29,604 nucleotides of DNA from Folioceros fuciformis (lineage: Eukaryota > Anthocerotophyta > Anthocerotopsida > Anthocerotales), in assembly GCA_049999805.1 (NCBI GenBank), contig JBNGIO010006289.1, forward strand, positions 411,905 to 441,508, read 5' to 3'. A program made the position numbers and the translations under genes. Below, one piece after another: positions 8,990 to 19,244 of the stretch. The notes beneath the pieces are model-generated. The model saw nothing but the letters and a program-made list of their open reading frames with translations, did not search any database and was not told the origin of the DNA. Position 1 is the first letter of the stretch. Every line of letters begins with the position of its first letter.

Positions 8990-10704
8990 AGGCATCTTTG
9001 AAGCTGAGGGATGGACAGGGGCCGCTTGTGAGGGCCAGGGTGCCTGTCAATTTTCTTGGGATTCCTTTGTTTTCTGCCATTTCGCTCGGGAATCCGGAGG
9101 AGCTTGGGCTGCACCTGGGGTCGAGTGCGGAGGCTGGCCCGCTCTTCAAGGTGACGTATAAGCCGAACGATCTGCACTCTCCCTTTTCCGTGCTCATCAA
9201 GTCCGGGATCGGGGTATGGGGCTCTCCGGCGGGGGCAGCTCTGGCTATGGCGGCCGAGTTCAACTTGTCGGGCAAGCTGAGCCCGTCTTTCATGCTGCGG
9301 GTGAAGCCGAGGATAGGGGATTTCAGCTTGCGGAAGGACTCGGGGTATTGGAATGCAGGGGTGCTGAGAGCCGACTGCAAGGCCGTGAAGGAGGAACCGG
9401 AGATGGTCCGGGTGCAGAGGGATGCCTGGTTGTCTGAGGCTGTGAGTGGAGAGGTTGAGGAGAATAGGCCTCGGGAGAGAGACTCCGGCAGTGGGGCCAG
9501 GACGGTTTACACCGGGTTGATGCAGGATGTAGGGAACGAGCGTTGTAGCAGCATTGCTGTCAGGAGATGCGAGATGGGAGTTGTTAATGGTCGGAATGGG
9601 GTTTTGGATAATTCGGGTTTTCTGCATGCGCAGCTGAAGTCAACAACTGAGAGTCCTGCGGGTGCGCAGGGTGGTGGCAGCTTTGGGCCGAGCACGGTAG
9701 AGAGGGCCAGAAGCTTCGGTTCTGTGGTGAGCCACTTGGACGGAGCCAGGAGCGTGTCCGGGGAGTCCAACCACGTTCGGAAACCTGAAGACGGAAGCTC
9801 AGGCAGTGAGGCGTCAGAGGACAGCTGCGTCTTCGTCAACGGATTTGAGGACAAGGACTCGCCGTTGGAGGTGACCGATACTCGAGGGGAAGGTGTGGCA
9901 AACAGCGAGAGGGTTGCGTTGCAAGGGCGGCGAAGACGTTTCAAAACGTCTTCTCTTGCGTCAACTATGTGCGATGCATGGTGCCTCAGGGTCCATAGCT
10001 CTCTGCCCTTGGGAAAGCAAGCGGTGGCACACGTAAGGTGGCGGATGAAGGTGCCCACGGATTTGTTTGAGAGCAGTTTTTCGCTAGCCAAGCTGCCAGT
10101 TCTTGTGATGGACAAGATTACATTGGAGAGCACGGACCCCATTAAGCGGCGGTTTTCGTATCCTACACGCAGCAGCCGGTATGCCCACGCCTATGATTAT
10201 TTTGCGGGTACAGCTCTTCCTGATGAGAGAGAGGAGCTCCTCCATCAAATGACAGGCCTGTTTTCTTCAATGAGGCACCAGGTTCAACATCTTTATTCGG
10301 AGAATCGGGCTTTCAAGAAGGCCTTGGAGGATCTCAGGGTTCAGGTAGAATACAGAGGGGGCTCTTTTGGCAGGTTCAGGGTACCAGCAAATAAACATCC
10401 CGGGGATCTGCTCTTGCAGGAAGAGACCATGCTGCGCTCTCAGCTCTTCGACGATATTCAAGGAAAGGGGAATGGACCTAAGGGAAGCAATTCACAGACG
10501 AGCAAAAGGGAGCCCGAAGCCAAGCATGAACCCAAGGGGAAGAAGGAAAAGGAGAATCGAGCTGATTCGAAATCTCCAAGCTCGTCTGAGTTGGCTTTTG
10601 CTGGTCCTGTACCAAGTGGTACAAGCAGGAGCGCTGGGTCAGAACCTGATGTCTCAGAAGAACTGAAGAGAGCAATCATGAATGCCAGAGGGAGTGGTAG
10701 GTGA
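8986..10704 (+). CDS. Land-plant-specific protein of unknown function, 572 aa
   Basis: A single open exon. I recognise the layout of a plant family without an assigned role. Residues 1 to about 125 begin MKASLKLRDGQGPLVRARVP and include YKPNDLHSPFSVLIKSGIG and EFNLSGKLSPSFMLRVKP, a beta-rich block typical of the family. An acidic, low-complexity linker follows. A second conserved block (about 310-380) runs from CDAWCLRVHSSLPLGKQAV to KLPVLVMDKITLE. A probable coiled coil (about 410-450, SENRAFKKALEDLRVQVE) and a charged tail ending SEELKRAIMNARGSGR complete it. The frame stays open upstream to a GTG at 8965, but eukaryotes start at ATG and the family starts at MKASLK, so I chose 8986. No intron is needed to reach full length. 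The 3' end is duplicated in tandem just downstream. The biochemical function is unknown to me. Confidence 0.85.
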   Translation: MKASLKLRDGQGPLVRARVPVNFLGIPLFSAISLGNPEELGLHLGSSAEAGPLFKVTYKPNDLHSPFSVLIKSGIGVWGSPAGAALAMAAEFNLSGKLSPSFMLRVKPRIGDFSLRKDSGYWNAGVLRADCKAVKEEPEMVRVQRDAWLSEAVSGEVEENRPRERDSGSGARTVYTGLMQDVGNERCSSIAVRRCEMGVVNGRNGVLDNSGFLHAQLKSTTESPAGAQGGGSFGPSTVERARSFGSVVSHLDGARSVSGESNHVRKPEDGSSGSEASEDSCVFVNGFEDKDSPLEVTDTRGEGVANSERVALQGRRRRFKTSSLASTMCDAWCLRVHSSLPLGKQAVAHVRWRMKVPTDLFESSFSLAKLPVLVMDKITLESTDPIKRRFSYPTRSSRYAHAYDYFAGTALPDEREELLHQMTGLFSSMRHQVQHLYSENRAFKKALEDLRVQVEYRGGSFGRFRVPANKHPGDLLLQEETMLRSQLFDDIQGKGNGPKGSNSQTSKREPEAKHEPKGKKEKENRADSKSPSSSELAFAGPVPSGTSRSAGSEPDVSEELKRAIMNARGSGR

Positions 10705-10905
10705 AAGGCACTCATGTACTGGTAGCAGCGAGCTGTCTGCCAAATCCCGTCTATCCTGGATGGAGCTCTGGTTTAGACCCTGATGTCTCACCAGAGGAAG
10801 AGGGCACACAAGTGGTTGTAGGTGAAAGGCATTCGGGGGTCATGTATGGTTGCAGCGAGCTGTCCGCAAAATTCTCTGTCTCAGCCCTCTTCTATCCTGG
10901 TAGCT
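10646..10905 (+). repeat. Imperfect ~133-bp tandem duplication across the 3' end of the gene
   Basis: cctgatgtctca occurs at 10646 and 10779 (133 bp apart), gtaggtgaaaggca at 10697 and 10818 (121 bp) and tctatcctgg at 10750 and 10891 (141 bp). The first copy holds the last coding codons (PDVSEELK...) and the stop. The second, wholly in the 3' UTR, still reads DPDVSPEEEG. Confidence 0.85.
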
Positions 10906-11653
10906 TGACTTTACCAAGGATTCCGTTACGTCAGATGAGTTGGTGTTACGTGAAGGGCTGGAGACTCATGAATGTAAGCCTGCATGCATTGTACGATAGA
11001 GTAGAGCCTGTAATATAGAAGCGTGGCAGATTGATTTTTGAGCTTAGTTGTAGCTTCAGTGTTGGAATACAGAACAACCGTCGGATAACGTGGGAGGACG
11101 TTTCCGGGGTCCCATAATCGCGCAAGTGCGCCGTATGTCCCGTATGATTGATGACGATAAAGTGTTTGAAGGCCAAAGAGGGGTGATAGCACGCAGATGC
11201 AGTTGTGGTGATGCATGGGTGACTGCCGCTGCCTGGAATGAAAGTAGGAATTCTTCACCGAGAGCATGGACTTAACTAGTCTTCCCTCTCAGTTTCGATG
11301 GGTAAACGTCGTCGTTTTTGCTGTGAGTTGCTTGGTGACCTGTTTTCAGAGGCATTTAAACAACGTGGTGACTTGCTTGATTTATGCTGGACGGTATAAC
11401 AGCAGAGTGGGTGGTGACGAGACTTGGATCCAGGTTTTCTACCACCAACCCGGCCACGACAAACGAGAGGTGCAAAAATTCCTGGGTCAGGAGCCGGTGA
11501 CAAAAAATGGCTACCCTCTTAGAACAGGAAATTGGCAGGGGCTACGTCTCAAAGTTGTGGATTGTGCCCGAAAACTGCAGCGCGTTGGCGCTCACACAAG
11601 GTCAATCAATCTGTCGTACGATGACTATCTATCTACCAAATGATCATACACTT
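10906..11653. other. Convergent intergenic region / 3' UTRs
   Basis: This region lies between the stop of the 8986-10704 gene and the stop of the first transporter gene, which converge. It should contain both 3' UTRs. An open frame at 11266-11643 has no recognisable domain and I do not call it. No clear polyadenylation signal was identified. Confidence 0.55.
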
Positions 11654-13238
11654 TCACCAAAGGCTCTGAACAATACCAATCAGAGAGGCGTATGTCCCCA
11701 GAATTCCTATAGCGCCGCCAATGACCACAATGGTGAGGATGAGGACAGTCTCCCGTGTGCTGACGGACTTCCCAAAAATCTTCAAGTAGCAGAAAGAAGG
11801 GACAACAATCGCAGTGCTGACACTGAGAAATGAGCCGATGAAGGCCATCAAGTAGCCAAAAACGGGAAAGGCAAGCGCAAACACTACGGTGCTGGCCACC
11901 AGTAAAGTTCTGAGCACAGTCCCGTACACCACGTAGCGCTTCTCGGTGGGTTGGTAGGGAAGAATGCCTTCCAGGGCCCGTGCGATAGGCAGCAGGATCA
12001 ATGCATACTTGGCAAACGGATTCACCAATGTTATCCAGATAGCGATCTTGGAAGCCAGGAATTGTACTGGCAAATTAAGTGTAACTTGCGACTGAATGGC
12101 CTCCCCGAACATGAGGTAGCCAACCGTTGCAACAGTTGCATAGAGAAGCGTGCACACAATGAAGGAGATGATCAGAACCTGCAGGTATGCGACAGCACAC
12201 AAAGTCATCAAGCTTGCAACCTGAAGCCATGAACAAACGGCAATAGCAATTCGTGGAGGAGTTTCAGGGCTTCCGAGCTGCAAGAGCACTTACACGGTTG
12301 AACTTGGAACGGTCCTTCATAGAGCAGTAGATGCTGGGAAACACCGCGTGACCGCAATAGCAAAAGGCGTAGAGGCCAACAGCGATGGGAAGTCCCTCGA
12401 GGTTGAGGAGGGAGCCCTGCATCCGGAAACCCACTCCATCAACGGCCCCCACCCAGAAGACCGCGATGAGGGTGGCCAGGCACGCGAACGCTCCGCCGGC
12501 CGAGACGTAAGCCAAGCTACTGAGGTTGCGAAGCCACACGGTGGGCAGCATAAGTATGGCGGCCATGAGCACGAAGAGCACCCGTGGCTTGAGCGTAACG
12601 GGCCCACAGCTAACGTCGTAGATGGGGAAAAGCTGTGCCAAGTTGTCTCCCTCGAGAATCAAAAACTCTACGGACGCAAGGAATAAATCGATGTAGAGTA
12701 GTATGGACACCACCCATCTTCCCTTGGTGCCGTAAGCCGCCGTGCCTATGTCCGGGTAGCTCCGTATGGCGAGGTTGGTGTCCAGGATCCTGCGCAAAAG
12801 AAGCCCCGTGTAGCAGCATATCACTGCAAAGACGATGAGGATAGCCAGGCCCAGCCACCCTCCCTGAGCCACCGCAAAGGGAGTCGACAGGATCCCCACA
12901 CCTGCAAGAACCATGAATTTAACGAGAAGCCCGCCAAACTGGAGGCTACAACAAACCTGAGAACGTTGCGAGACGAGAGACAAACCTGCTAGGACGTTGA
13001 TGGCGTTGAGGGTAGCGTGCAAGAACGAGCTGCCCTCCTTCTGCTGCAGAAGGGATTCACTCGTGCTTTGGCCCTCGCTCCCCGGTGCGCTCTGCTCGTG
13101 TACCGTGATGATGATTTTGGTGTCGGATTGTAATTGCTGCTGCTTTTCATTGTGATGAAGCAGGTGTTTTCGGAGACCTCCGTGGCTACCGTTCTCGGCG
13201 TCAACTTCAACGACGGCACTACCGTTGAAGGGAGCCAT
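11654..13238 (-). CDS. AVT1: AVT1-type vacuolar amino-acid transporter, copy 1 (3 exons, 461 aa)
   Basis: A multi-pass membrane carrier of the AAAP family (Aa_trans fold); AVT1 proteins exchange neutral amino acids across the vacuolar membrane. Exons on the minus strand are 13238-12986, 12901-12294 and 12178-11654. Intron 1 (12985-12902, 84 nt, GT-AG, phase 1) splits the Gly codon of NVLAG/GVGILSTPFA. Intron 2 (12293-12179, 115 nt, GT-AG, phase 0) falls after KDRSKFNR. Signatures include GVGILSTPFAVAQGGWLG (about 85-102), SYPDIGTAAYGTKGR, EFLILEGDNL, QSQVTLNLP and a C-terminal GTYASLIGI. Residues 1-70 form a hydrophilic cytosolic tail. The start is ATG 13238 (MAPFNGS, CCATGG context); the frame extends to a GTG at 13283, which I reject. 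A tandem paralogue lies at 19245-20921. The amino-acid substrate cannot be read from sequence. Confidence 0.92.
12902..12985 (-). other. Intron 1 of AVT1 copy 1, open in frame
   Basis: The donor is GCAG/GTTTGT and the acceptor TTCTTGCAG/GTGTGG. The intron is 84 nt, a multiple of three, and contains no stop, so retention would insert 28 residues before GVGILSTPFA instead of ending the protein. The paralogue's 88-nt intron lacks this property. Confidence 0.85.
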
Positions 13239-13580
13239 GGCCCCTGTCTCACGATATTCGTGACGAGGAAATTGGCCTGTCACATTAACACGCCGCCACG
13301 GCTACATCCGGAGTTAGAAATATGGATCAAATCCGCCCTGTACTCGGGAAGCAGGGGGAGTAATGTATGTTAAACTTTCTATCCGTTCTCTAGGCTTATC
13401 GAGCACGCAGCCAATGTTGGGTTTGAAATCACGCAATGGTTCATGACACGGTCCACTGACCAGAAGGCTGGTGGCACGCTGCGTCGCGAGAGAGCGCTTG
13501 TTAAGAAACAAGGTACATGGTGCTGCTTGCGCTGGCGAATCGCCGCTTGCGCTTGCGTGCCGCTGCTTCTGCTTGTTCTT
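13239..13580. promoter_or_regulatory. Upstream region of AVT1 copy 1
   Basis: This is the sequence directly upstream (on the minus strand) of the first transporter's ATG. It should hold the 5' UTR and core promoter, but I see no clear TATA box. It is bounded upstream by the long CTGCCT array only about 340 bp from the start codon. Confidence 0.45.
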
Positions 13581-14408
13581 CTGCCTCTGCCTCTGCCTCT
13601 GCCTCTGCCTCTGTCTCTGTCTCTGTTTCTGTCTCTGTCTCTGCCTCTGCCTCTGCCTCTGCCTCTGCCTCTGCCTCTGCCTCTGCCTCTGCCTCTGCCT
13701 CTGCCTCTGCCTCTGCCTCTGCCTCTGCCTCTGCCTCTGCCTCTGCCTCTGCCTCTGCCTCTGCCTCTGCCTCTGCCTCTGCCTCTGCCTCTGCCTCTGC
13801 CTCTGCCTCNNNNNNNNNNNNNNNNNNNNNNNNNNNNNNNNNNNNNNNNNNNNNNNNNNNNNNNNNNNNNNNNNNNNNNNNNNNNNNNNNNNNNNNNNNN
13901 NNNNNNNNNNNNNNNNNNNNNNNNNNNNNNNNNNNNNNNNNNNNNNNNNNNNNNNNNNNNNNNNNNNNNNNNNNNNNNNNNNNNNNNNNNNNNNNNNNNN
14001 NNNNNNNNNNNNNNNNNNNNNNNNNNNNNNNNNNNNNNNNNNNNNNNNNNNNNNNNNNNNNNNNNNNNNNNNNNNNNNNNNNNNNNNNNNNNNNNNNNNN
14101 NNNNNNNNNNNNNNNNNNNNNNNNNNNNNNNNNNNNNNNNNNNNNNNNNNNNNNNNNNNNNNNNNNNNNNNNNNNNNNNNNNNNNNNNNNNNNNNNNNNN
14201 NNNNNNNNNCTGCCTCTGCCTCTGCCTCTGCCTCTGCCTCTGCCTCTGCCTCTGCCTCTGCCTCTGCCTCTGCCTCTGCCTCTGCCTCTGCCTCTGCCTC
14301 TGCCTCTGCCTCTGCCTCTGCCTCTGCCTCTGCCTCTGCCTCTGCCTCTGCCTCTGCCTCTGCCTCTGCCTCTGCCTCTGCCTCTGCCTCTGCCTCTGCC
14401 TCTGCCTC
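13581..14408. repeat. (CTGCCT)n hexanucleotide array with gap
   Basis: A nearly perfect CTGCCT array interrupted by a 400-N gap, with CTGTCT/CTGTTT variants at about 13611-13640 near one end. Long frames through it on both strands (RG, EA, LP, SA, CL dipeptide runs) are artefacts of the hexamer. The minus strand carries GG pairs every six bases, which might form two-tier quadruplexes. Confidence 0.97.
13810..14209. other. Assembly gap (400 N)
   Basis: A run of 400 N inside the CTGCCT array. The true array length is unknown. Confidence 0.99.
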
Positions 14409-15216
14409 GGAAGCTTCGGAAAGGCAAATGCCGGGAGAGATCGCCGACCGAGGCCCGACACAACAAGGAGGCGAGGACGGACTGCCGCATTTGAACCCCC
14501 CGAAGTGCGATTACTTGCTGGCGATTATCGGGCTTAACACATGTTGGCGCAAACACGTGCAGGGGCTCGAGGAAAAGCAACCAAGTAAAGGGCCCCTCCT
14601 TCGCATCCGGTGAAGGGAGGAAGGAGGAGGAATGAAATTCCGTTGCCATGCCCCACGCTAAAGCAGCCCCAGGGAGATCCTGGTGCCTGCACGGGCACTT
14701 ATTGACGCCATGGGGCCCGGCTCCACCCATGTGTCACAGCGCATGGGCTTGAGGCAGCGTCAGAGCTGCTTCCATTCATTGAACCACACCGATGGTACGG
14801 GTTCTCCAACCGCTCGCCGCGGCACGCCACTAGCAGCCAGAGTGTCTGAAAACGAAAACGATATCATGGAGAGAAAAAGGTGAACCTGGCCAGCGAGAGC
14901 CTGAGCTCTGGCAGAGAGACCCCCATGGGTGGACCTGGTCAATTACAAGCCGACCATCTTGCCTAGAATTACAACTACAAGGTACATTGGAATTCAATCC
15001 TTTAATTAATTTTAGAAAAAAAAGGGAAAATCTATCTATCCCTGGAGGGGGACAAGACCGATTAGGACACTGAGACACATACACGCGCAGTTGCACATAG
15101 ATATATACGTTCAGCCATGTGGAGCCCTTAGAAGAAGAATTATTCCACCCAGGATGGGTTTTTGTTTAAGCATTTGGTACTTAACAACTTTGTAATATGC
15201 TGTACCTTGCTAGAGG
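14409..15216. other. Intergenic stretch between transporter paralogues
   Basis: Moderately GC-rich DNA. I see no gene, RNA gene or mobile element that I can support; frames entering from the hexamer array end soon after it. Confidence 0.6.
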
Positions 15217-15243
15217 AAAGGAAAGGAAAGGAAAGGAAAGGAG
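15217..15243. repeat. (GAAAG)n pentanucleotide repeat
   Basis: About five copies of aaagg in a purine-only run. Confidence 0.9.
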
Positions 15244-16186
15244 GGGATGCTTAATCCCAGGTGCTTGTTTGCACGTCGTTGATTGGATGTAAGCCATTTG
15301 GCTCTAGGCGGAAAATTCAGTCGATTCCTAGTCTATTGCATGTCTCCTTAATGGACGACACCATGGACTATCCCAAGTCGCGGCCCAAGATCTCCAGGTG
15401 CTATGCCACGTTTTCGTGTGTTTGTTAGTCTTTCTTATCTAAATCGATTTTATTTTTATTTTATGTACTTTAAGGGAAGAAGTGTTAGGTATTGAGAGGT
15501 ACGTAACGGTAGTGTTGGTGTTGTGAGAAGTCCGAAGGATGTCCCCTCTGAGGCTACGCTTACGCTGGACAGCACACCTTGCCTTGGTGCTCGGCGCCAG
15601 GCGCGGGGTGCACCGGCGCGCGAACCAGGGATGGGAGGAGGAGGAGCTTTCACATCCGGCGGAAAGGAGAATCCTCACACGATGGGCCAGGCCATCATTT
15701 ATTCCCGCACCAAAGCTGTGCCCAGACGTTTTAGCATATCCCGGATCGCGACCCGACTCAGGCGTGAAGTGCAACCAGTATGCCACTAGCGAAGTCCATT
15801 GCCAAGAAGGGCTGCCTGAACATGGACCGCATCATGCATGCACCTCCGTACAGACCTGCGATTCAGCACCCCTCGTCTGCAAGCGAGCTGCTGTTTTATG
15901 CGGAAACAGTCCCGCAGCTGCATCCAACATTCCAATATTCCAGACGCTGCAAACTTAGAAACTGCTTCCGAAGCTGCGGCAGCTGACATCTGATCGACAC
16001 AAGTCGGTCTAGACAATTACGTATTCGCAGCTAGAACCTCCGAAAAGGCAAGAGATGCTGCTACGCCGCCTATTATAGAGCCACGGCCCCGGGGGCTCTG
16101 TAAAGTCGGTGCCTATGCGCGCCCGGACGCGTGCTTTCAGCTCCACGCCCCTGCAAGGAGGGTAAGTCCAGTTACATCTTTGATAT
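15244..16186. other. Intergenic stretch, partly GC-rich
   Basis: Overlapping frames at about 15523-15986 on both strands reflect GC-rich composition; none has a recognisable domain. A small inverted repeat (agagcc/ggctct) lies near 16079-16101. No gene is called. Confidence 0.55.
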
Positions 16187-16302
16187 GACTAGGACTAGGA
16201 CTAGGACTAGGACTAGGACTAGGACTAGGACTAGGACTAGGACNNNNNNNNNNAGGACTAGGACTAGGACTAGGACTAGGACTAGGACTAGGACTAGGAC
16301 CA
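16187..16302. repeat. (CTAGGA)n hexanucleotide array with 10-N gap
   Basis: A perfect ctagga array on both sides of a 10-N run (16244-16253). Open frames through it (RT, PS, LV dipeptides) are artefacts. Confidence 0.95.
16244..16253. other. Assembly gap (10 N)
   Basis: Ten N inside the CTAGGA array. Confidence 0.99.
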
Positions 16303-16660
16303 GGTCCAGGCAAGGCAAGCAAAATAATGGCAGCGAGTGAGTGTCCAGTCCCGAGTGAATGCTGGCCGCACGCTGCACCCTTCGATTTGTCCGCTCCAAG
16401 CTTCCAGTCCCGGCCGGAGTATCCTTGACCGCACGCTTTCGAGGGCAGCACCTGTTTAATCGAATCCGGAATCAAGTTGCAATTATTGAGCGGTGGGCAC
16501 ACGGTGAACCCTTCCATTATTTTTCTTCTCCCAGGAGGTGGACTCTCACACCCCAGATCAGAGATTCGGCCCAGTGGCGGCGTAACATGTGACCTATCAC
16601 ACGTCTTCCAGTGGCCGTTGCTTTTCTCACCTTTTCTTTTGTCTTCCACTAGTTCCAATA
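16303..16660. other. Intergenic stretch
   Basis: I see nothing supported here: no domain-bearing frame and no RNA gene. Confidence 0.55.
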
Positions 16661-16810
16661 GCACATGTTACCTCTTTTATATATTCGGATTCTCAATAAA
16701 CGCTACACTAGCACATGTTACCTTTTTTATATATTCGGATTCTCAGTAAACGCTACACTAGCACATGTTTCCTTTTTTATACATTCGGATTCTCAATAAA
16801 CACTACACTA
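16661..16810. repeat. 50-bp tandem repeat, 3 copies
   Basis: gcacatgtta/gcacatgttt starts copies at 16661, 16711 and 16761, each carrying atattcggattctca or a one-base variant. The period is exactly 50 bp with few differences, so the amplification is recent. Confidence 0.93.
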
Positions 16811-18218
16811 TGGAATCAAGCTTGTCTCTAGTATGGAGTCTAGACCATTGAATCTTTGTAACACATCTTGAATTTAATCATTCTCTCAACTAATCTTATC
16901 CCTTTCCATCCTAATCCATGACTTTGAGCTTAAGCTCCTCACAAATGGCATAAACATAATCAACAAGTGGACCATAAACAAACTATATAATATTGTTAGA
17001 AAAGAATCTTCAAACTTATACATTCTATTAAAAACGACGGGACATCCCTTCTACCAATTAATTGAGGAGAGGAGAAACAACCCCAAGAAGCATGGAGGTG
17101 GAAAGGGGGATTAGACCCCAGCAAACAAGTCTAAATCCTTGGGTTCAACTTGCACACATTGGAACATAAAATAGTTTGAATCCTTTGCAATTAGAATATC
17201 AAAGAGGTCGAATTCATGTGCAATTGGATGAAAGACCCCATTGACCATGTTCCTCCAATAAATATGTTTGATCCATGCTTCAAAAGTTTGCAAGCAAGCC
17301 CCTTATGTTTGACAACATAAAGTTAAATAAGGACTTCATATTATTTCTACCAAAGAGAAGACGAAGCCAATGATGGGTTGTTAACCAACGGGTGGTCACT
17401 CACGTCTCTATCTTTCAAGTGTGGGAAGAAAGTAGAATCTTTATTTTAAAAACGAGATTCATCTATCCCAAACCTTAGGGAACAACCTACCCACACATTT
17501 TTGCCATTGTGGCAATTGATCCATGACAAGTCCAAGAGACTGGGATCCTTTTATTTATTTTCAATTTAATTTCTAATGCATGTGGATTCAAATGAAATAA
17601 CAGCTTTGGCAGACTTTAGACACATAAACCTAATGCCACAAGAGCAGACCCTAATGAACTAAAGTACAACCTCCCCTAGCCCGTGACACAGAAACGACGG
17701 AGATAACAAACGACTTTTTCATGACTACAGCAAGAACCTGGTTCCTGTAGCGTGCAGAAAACACGACATGGCAGAGAAAGGATCAGCACCCAAGCATCCT
17801 CGTCTCGGGTCCCTGTAGGGAGACAGCTTCAAGCGTTGAGGACTAAATAAGGCCTTGGCTAGGGTGTGACGTGCGCTAAGCGTGCTTGGCCACCTTGGTG
17901 TGAGGCATGGAGTGTGCTACATGTGTTGGCGACCAAATTTTGAGGTGTGGCGTGGTGCGCTCTTGGTTTGCTTGTATCCCAAAAATCTAGTGTGCCGACT
18001 ACGTCTTTCACCGCTATAGTACGGATGTGTACTTGCTTTTCCTGGACACCGACTCTGCTCAAATTGTAACATCCCGAGTGCAGAGTGCAGAGGGTCGCGT
18101 GCGGGCCACCTAGTGCAGCGCAGCGCAAGTCAGAGCCCTGAAACGATGTGTGCAAATGTGGGACAATCGACGGCAGGGCCGAGCTCCTTTGCTGGAGCAT
18201 TTTCTTCATTCGCCCGTG
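16811..18218. other. Intergenic stretch
   Basis: AT-richer to about 17700, then GC-richer. A 60-codon minus-strand frame (17111-17293) is open but has no family that I recognise. No gene is called. Confidence 0.55.
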
Positions 18219-18303
18219 TAAGAGCAGAGCAGAGCAGAGCAGGGCAGAGCAGAGCAGGGCAGAGCAGAGCAGGGCAGAGCAGAGCAGGGCAGAGCAGAGC
18301 AGC
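18219..18303. repeat. (GAGCA)n array with 15-bp higher-order unit
   Basis: The pentamer gagca repeats with a ggg variant at exactly 15-bp spacing (18241, 18256, 18271, 18286), so the current unit of amplification is the 15-mer gagcagagcagggca. Confidence 0.95.
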
Positions 18304-18970
18304 GGATCTTCAGCTGATGTGAGAGTGCCAAACGAGTGCTGTAGGGATGCTAAGTGCTGATGTGTTGGGGCAGGCGTTCGGCAACGGAACATTTGGAGAC
18401 GTGCAATCCAGGCAGCCCAGCTGGCTACCTTGGCAAAAGTTTGCCGCTCGTGAACGGACACGGGTTTTGTCACTCTCCTGCTATCCATTCCACGTTGCAT
18501 TCCGCACGGTTCCAAGGGCCATCTGGCCCAAACTGGAGCTTCCTGGACGGCCGTACCACGAATCGCCATCAATATGTAAGCCAGACTTTTTGACTGATGC
18601 ATCACCCAGCTGTGTCTCCATGTGCGGAAGGATCGATATCGCAGCCCACGATGACCAACAACCGCGCGAATGTGTGCCCAAAACCGGCCCGGGCTATGCC
18701 AGCCCTACAGCAGCTGGGTGTCAATTGAAACGGCGCCAACAGCACAGTCCAACTTGGTGCGTGTATACTTGTCGTGGCCGAAAATCCCTTCCCAAAAGAC
18801 TTGGATCATCAGCGAGTCGCTGACACTGGCCCTGGCTTCTGGCTTGGAAAAAGCAGAGCAGGCATTCACCTCACAGGATTCGCATTGTGAGAGCGGGCAA
18901 CACGACTAAGTACGATTCATGACATCTCAGGACAAATGTTAGATCAAACATTCCTTGTTGGCACAACAAG
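18304..18970. other. Intergenic stretch with an unsupported open frame
   Basis: A 158-codon plus-strand frame (18347-18823) crosses this region but shows no domain, no good start context and no family resemblance. I leave it uncalled. Confidence 0.5.
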
Positions 18971-19072
18971 AACACGACCTTAACTGGTTTGCAGAGACAA
19001 GCACACGACCGTAACTGGTTTGCACGACGCCCTCATCTGAGAGAGTGAGACGCCCTCATCTGAGAGAGTGAC
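18971..19072. repeat. Two adjacent local duplications (31 bp and 23 bp)
   Basis: acacgacc(t/g)taactggtttgc occurs at 18972 and 19003, and gacgccctcatctgagagag at 19026 and 19049. They lie about 170-270 bp beyond the stop of the second transporter gene, probably in or just past its 3' UTR. Confidence 0.9.
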
Positions 19073-19244
19073 CGCTAGTGACAGTGCACATCCAGAGCGT
19101 CCCCTGACCTGACAGGTTCCTACCCTTGGGTGTCGGTCCAAAACGTAGAATGTATGTACAGTGAGCGAATGCTGCTGGTTCAACGGGACCAATCGGCCCT
19201 CTTTGGACTGTCCCGGAGAGAACAAGATGAACACCGACAGTACA

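Noticed and set aside
11266-11643. 125-codon plus-strand frame between convergent genes
   Set aside because: No recognisable domain and no family resemblance; the location fits 3' UTR sequence.
14480-14525. tRNA-like B-box on the minus strand (ggttcaaatgc)
   Set aside because: The flanking bases do not form a T-arm stem and no A-box or acceptor stem could be found.
13379-14730. Long open frames on both strands with RG, EA, LP, SA and CL dipeptide runs
   Set aside because: They exist only because a hexanucleotide array cannot generate stops; they span a 400-N gap and have no conserved flanking domain.
15523-15986. Overlapping GC-rich frames on both strands
   Set aside because: No domain or splice pattern; simultaneous open frames on both strands point to composition, not coding.
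17111-17293. 60-codon minus-strand frame, possibly retroelement-derived
   Set aside because: Short, with no motif that I could tie to any retroelement or gene family.
18347-18823. 158-codon plus-strand frame next to the GAGCA array
   Set aside because: No domain or homology that I can recognise; composition looks like non-coding GC-rich DNA.
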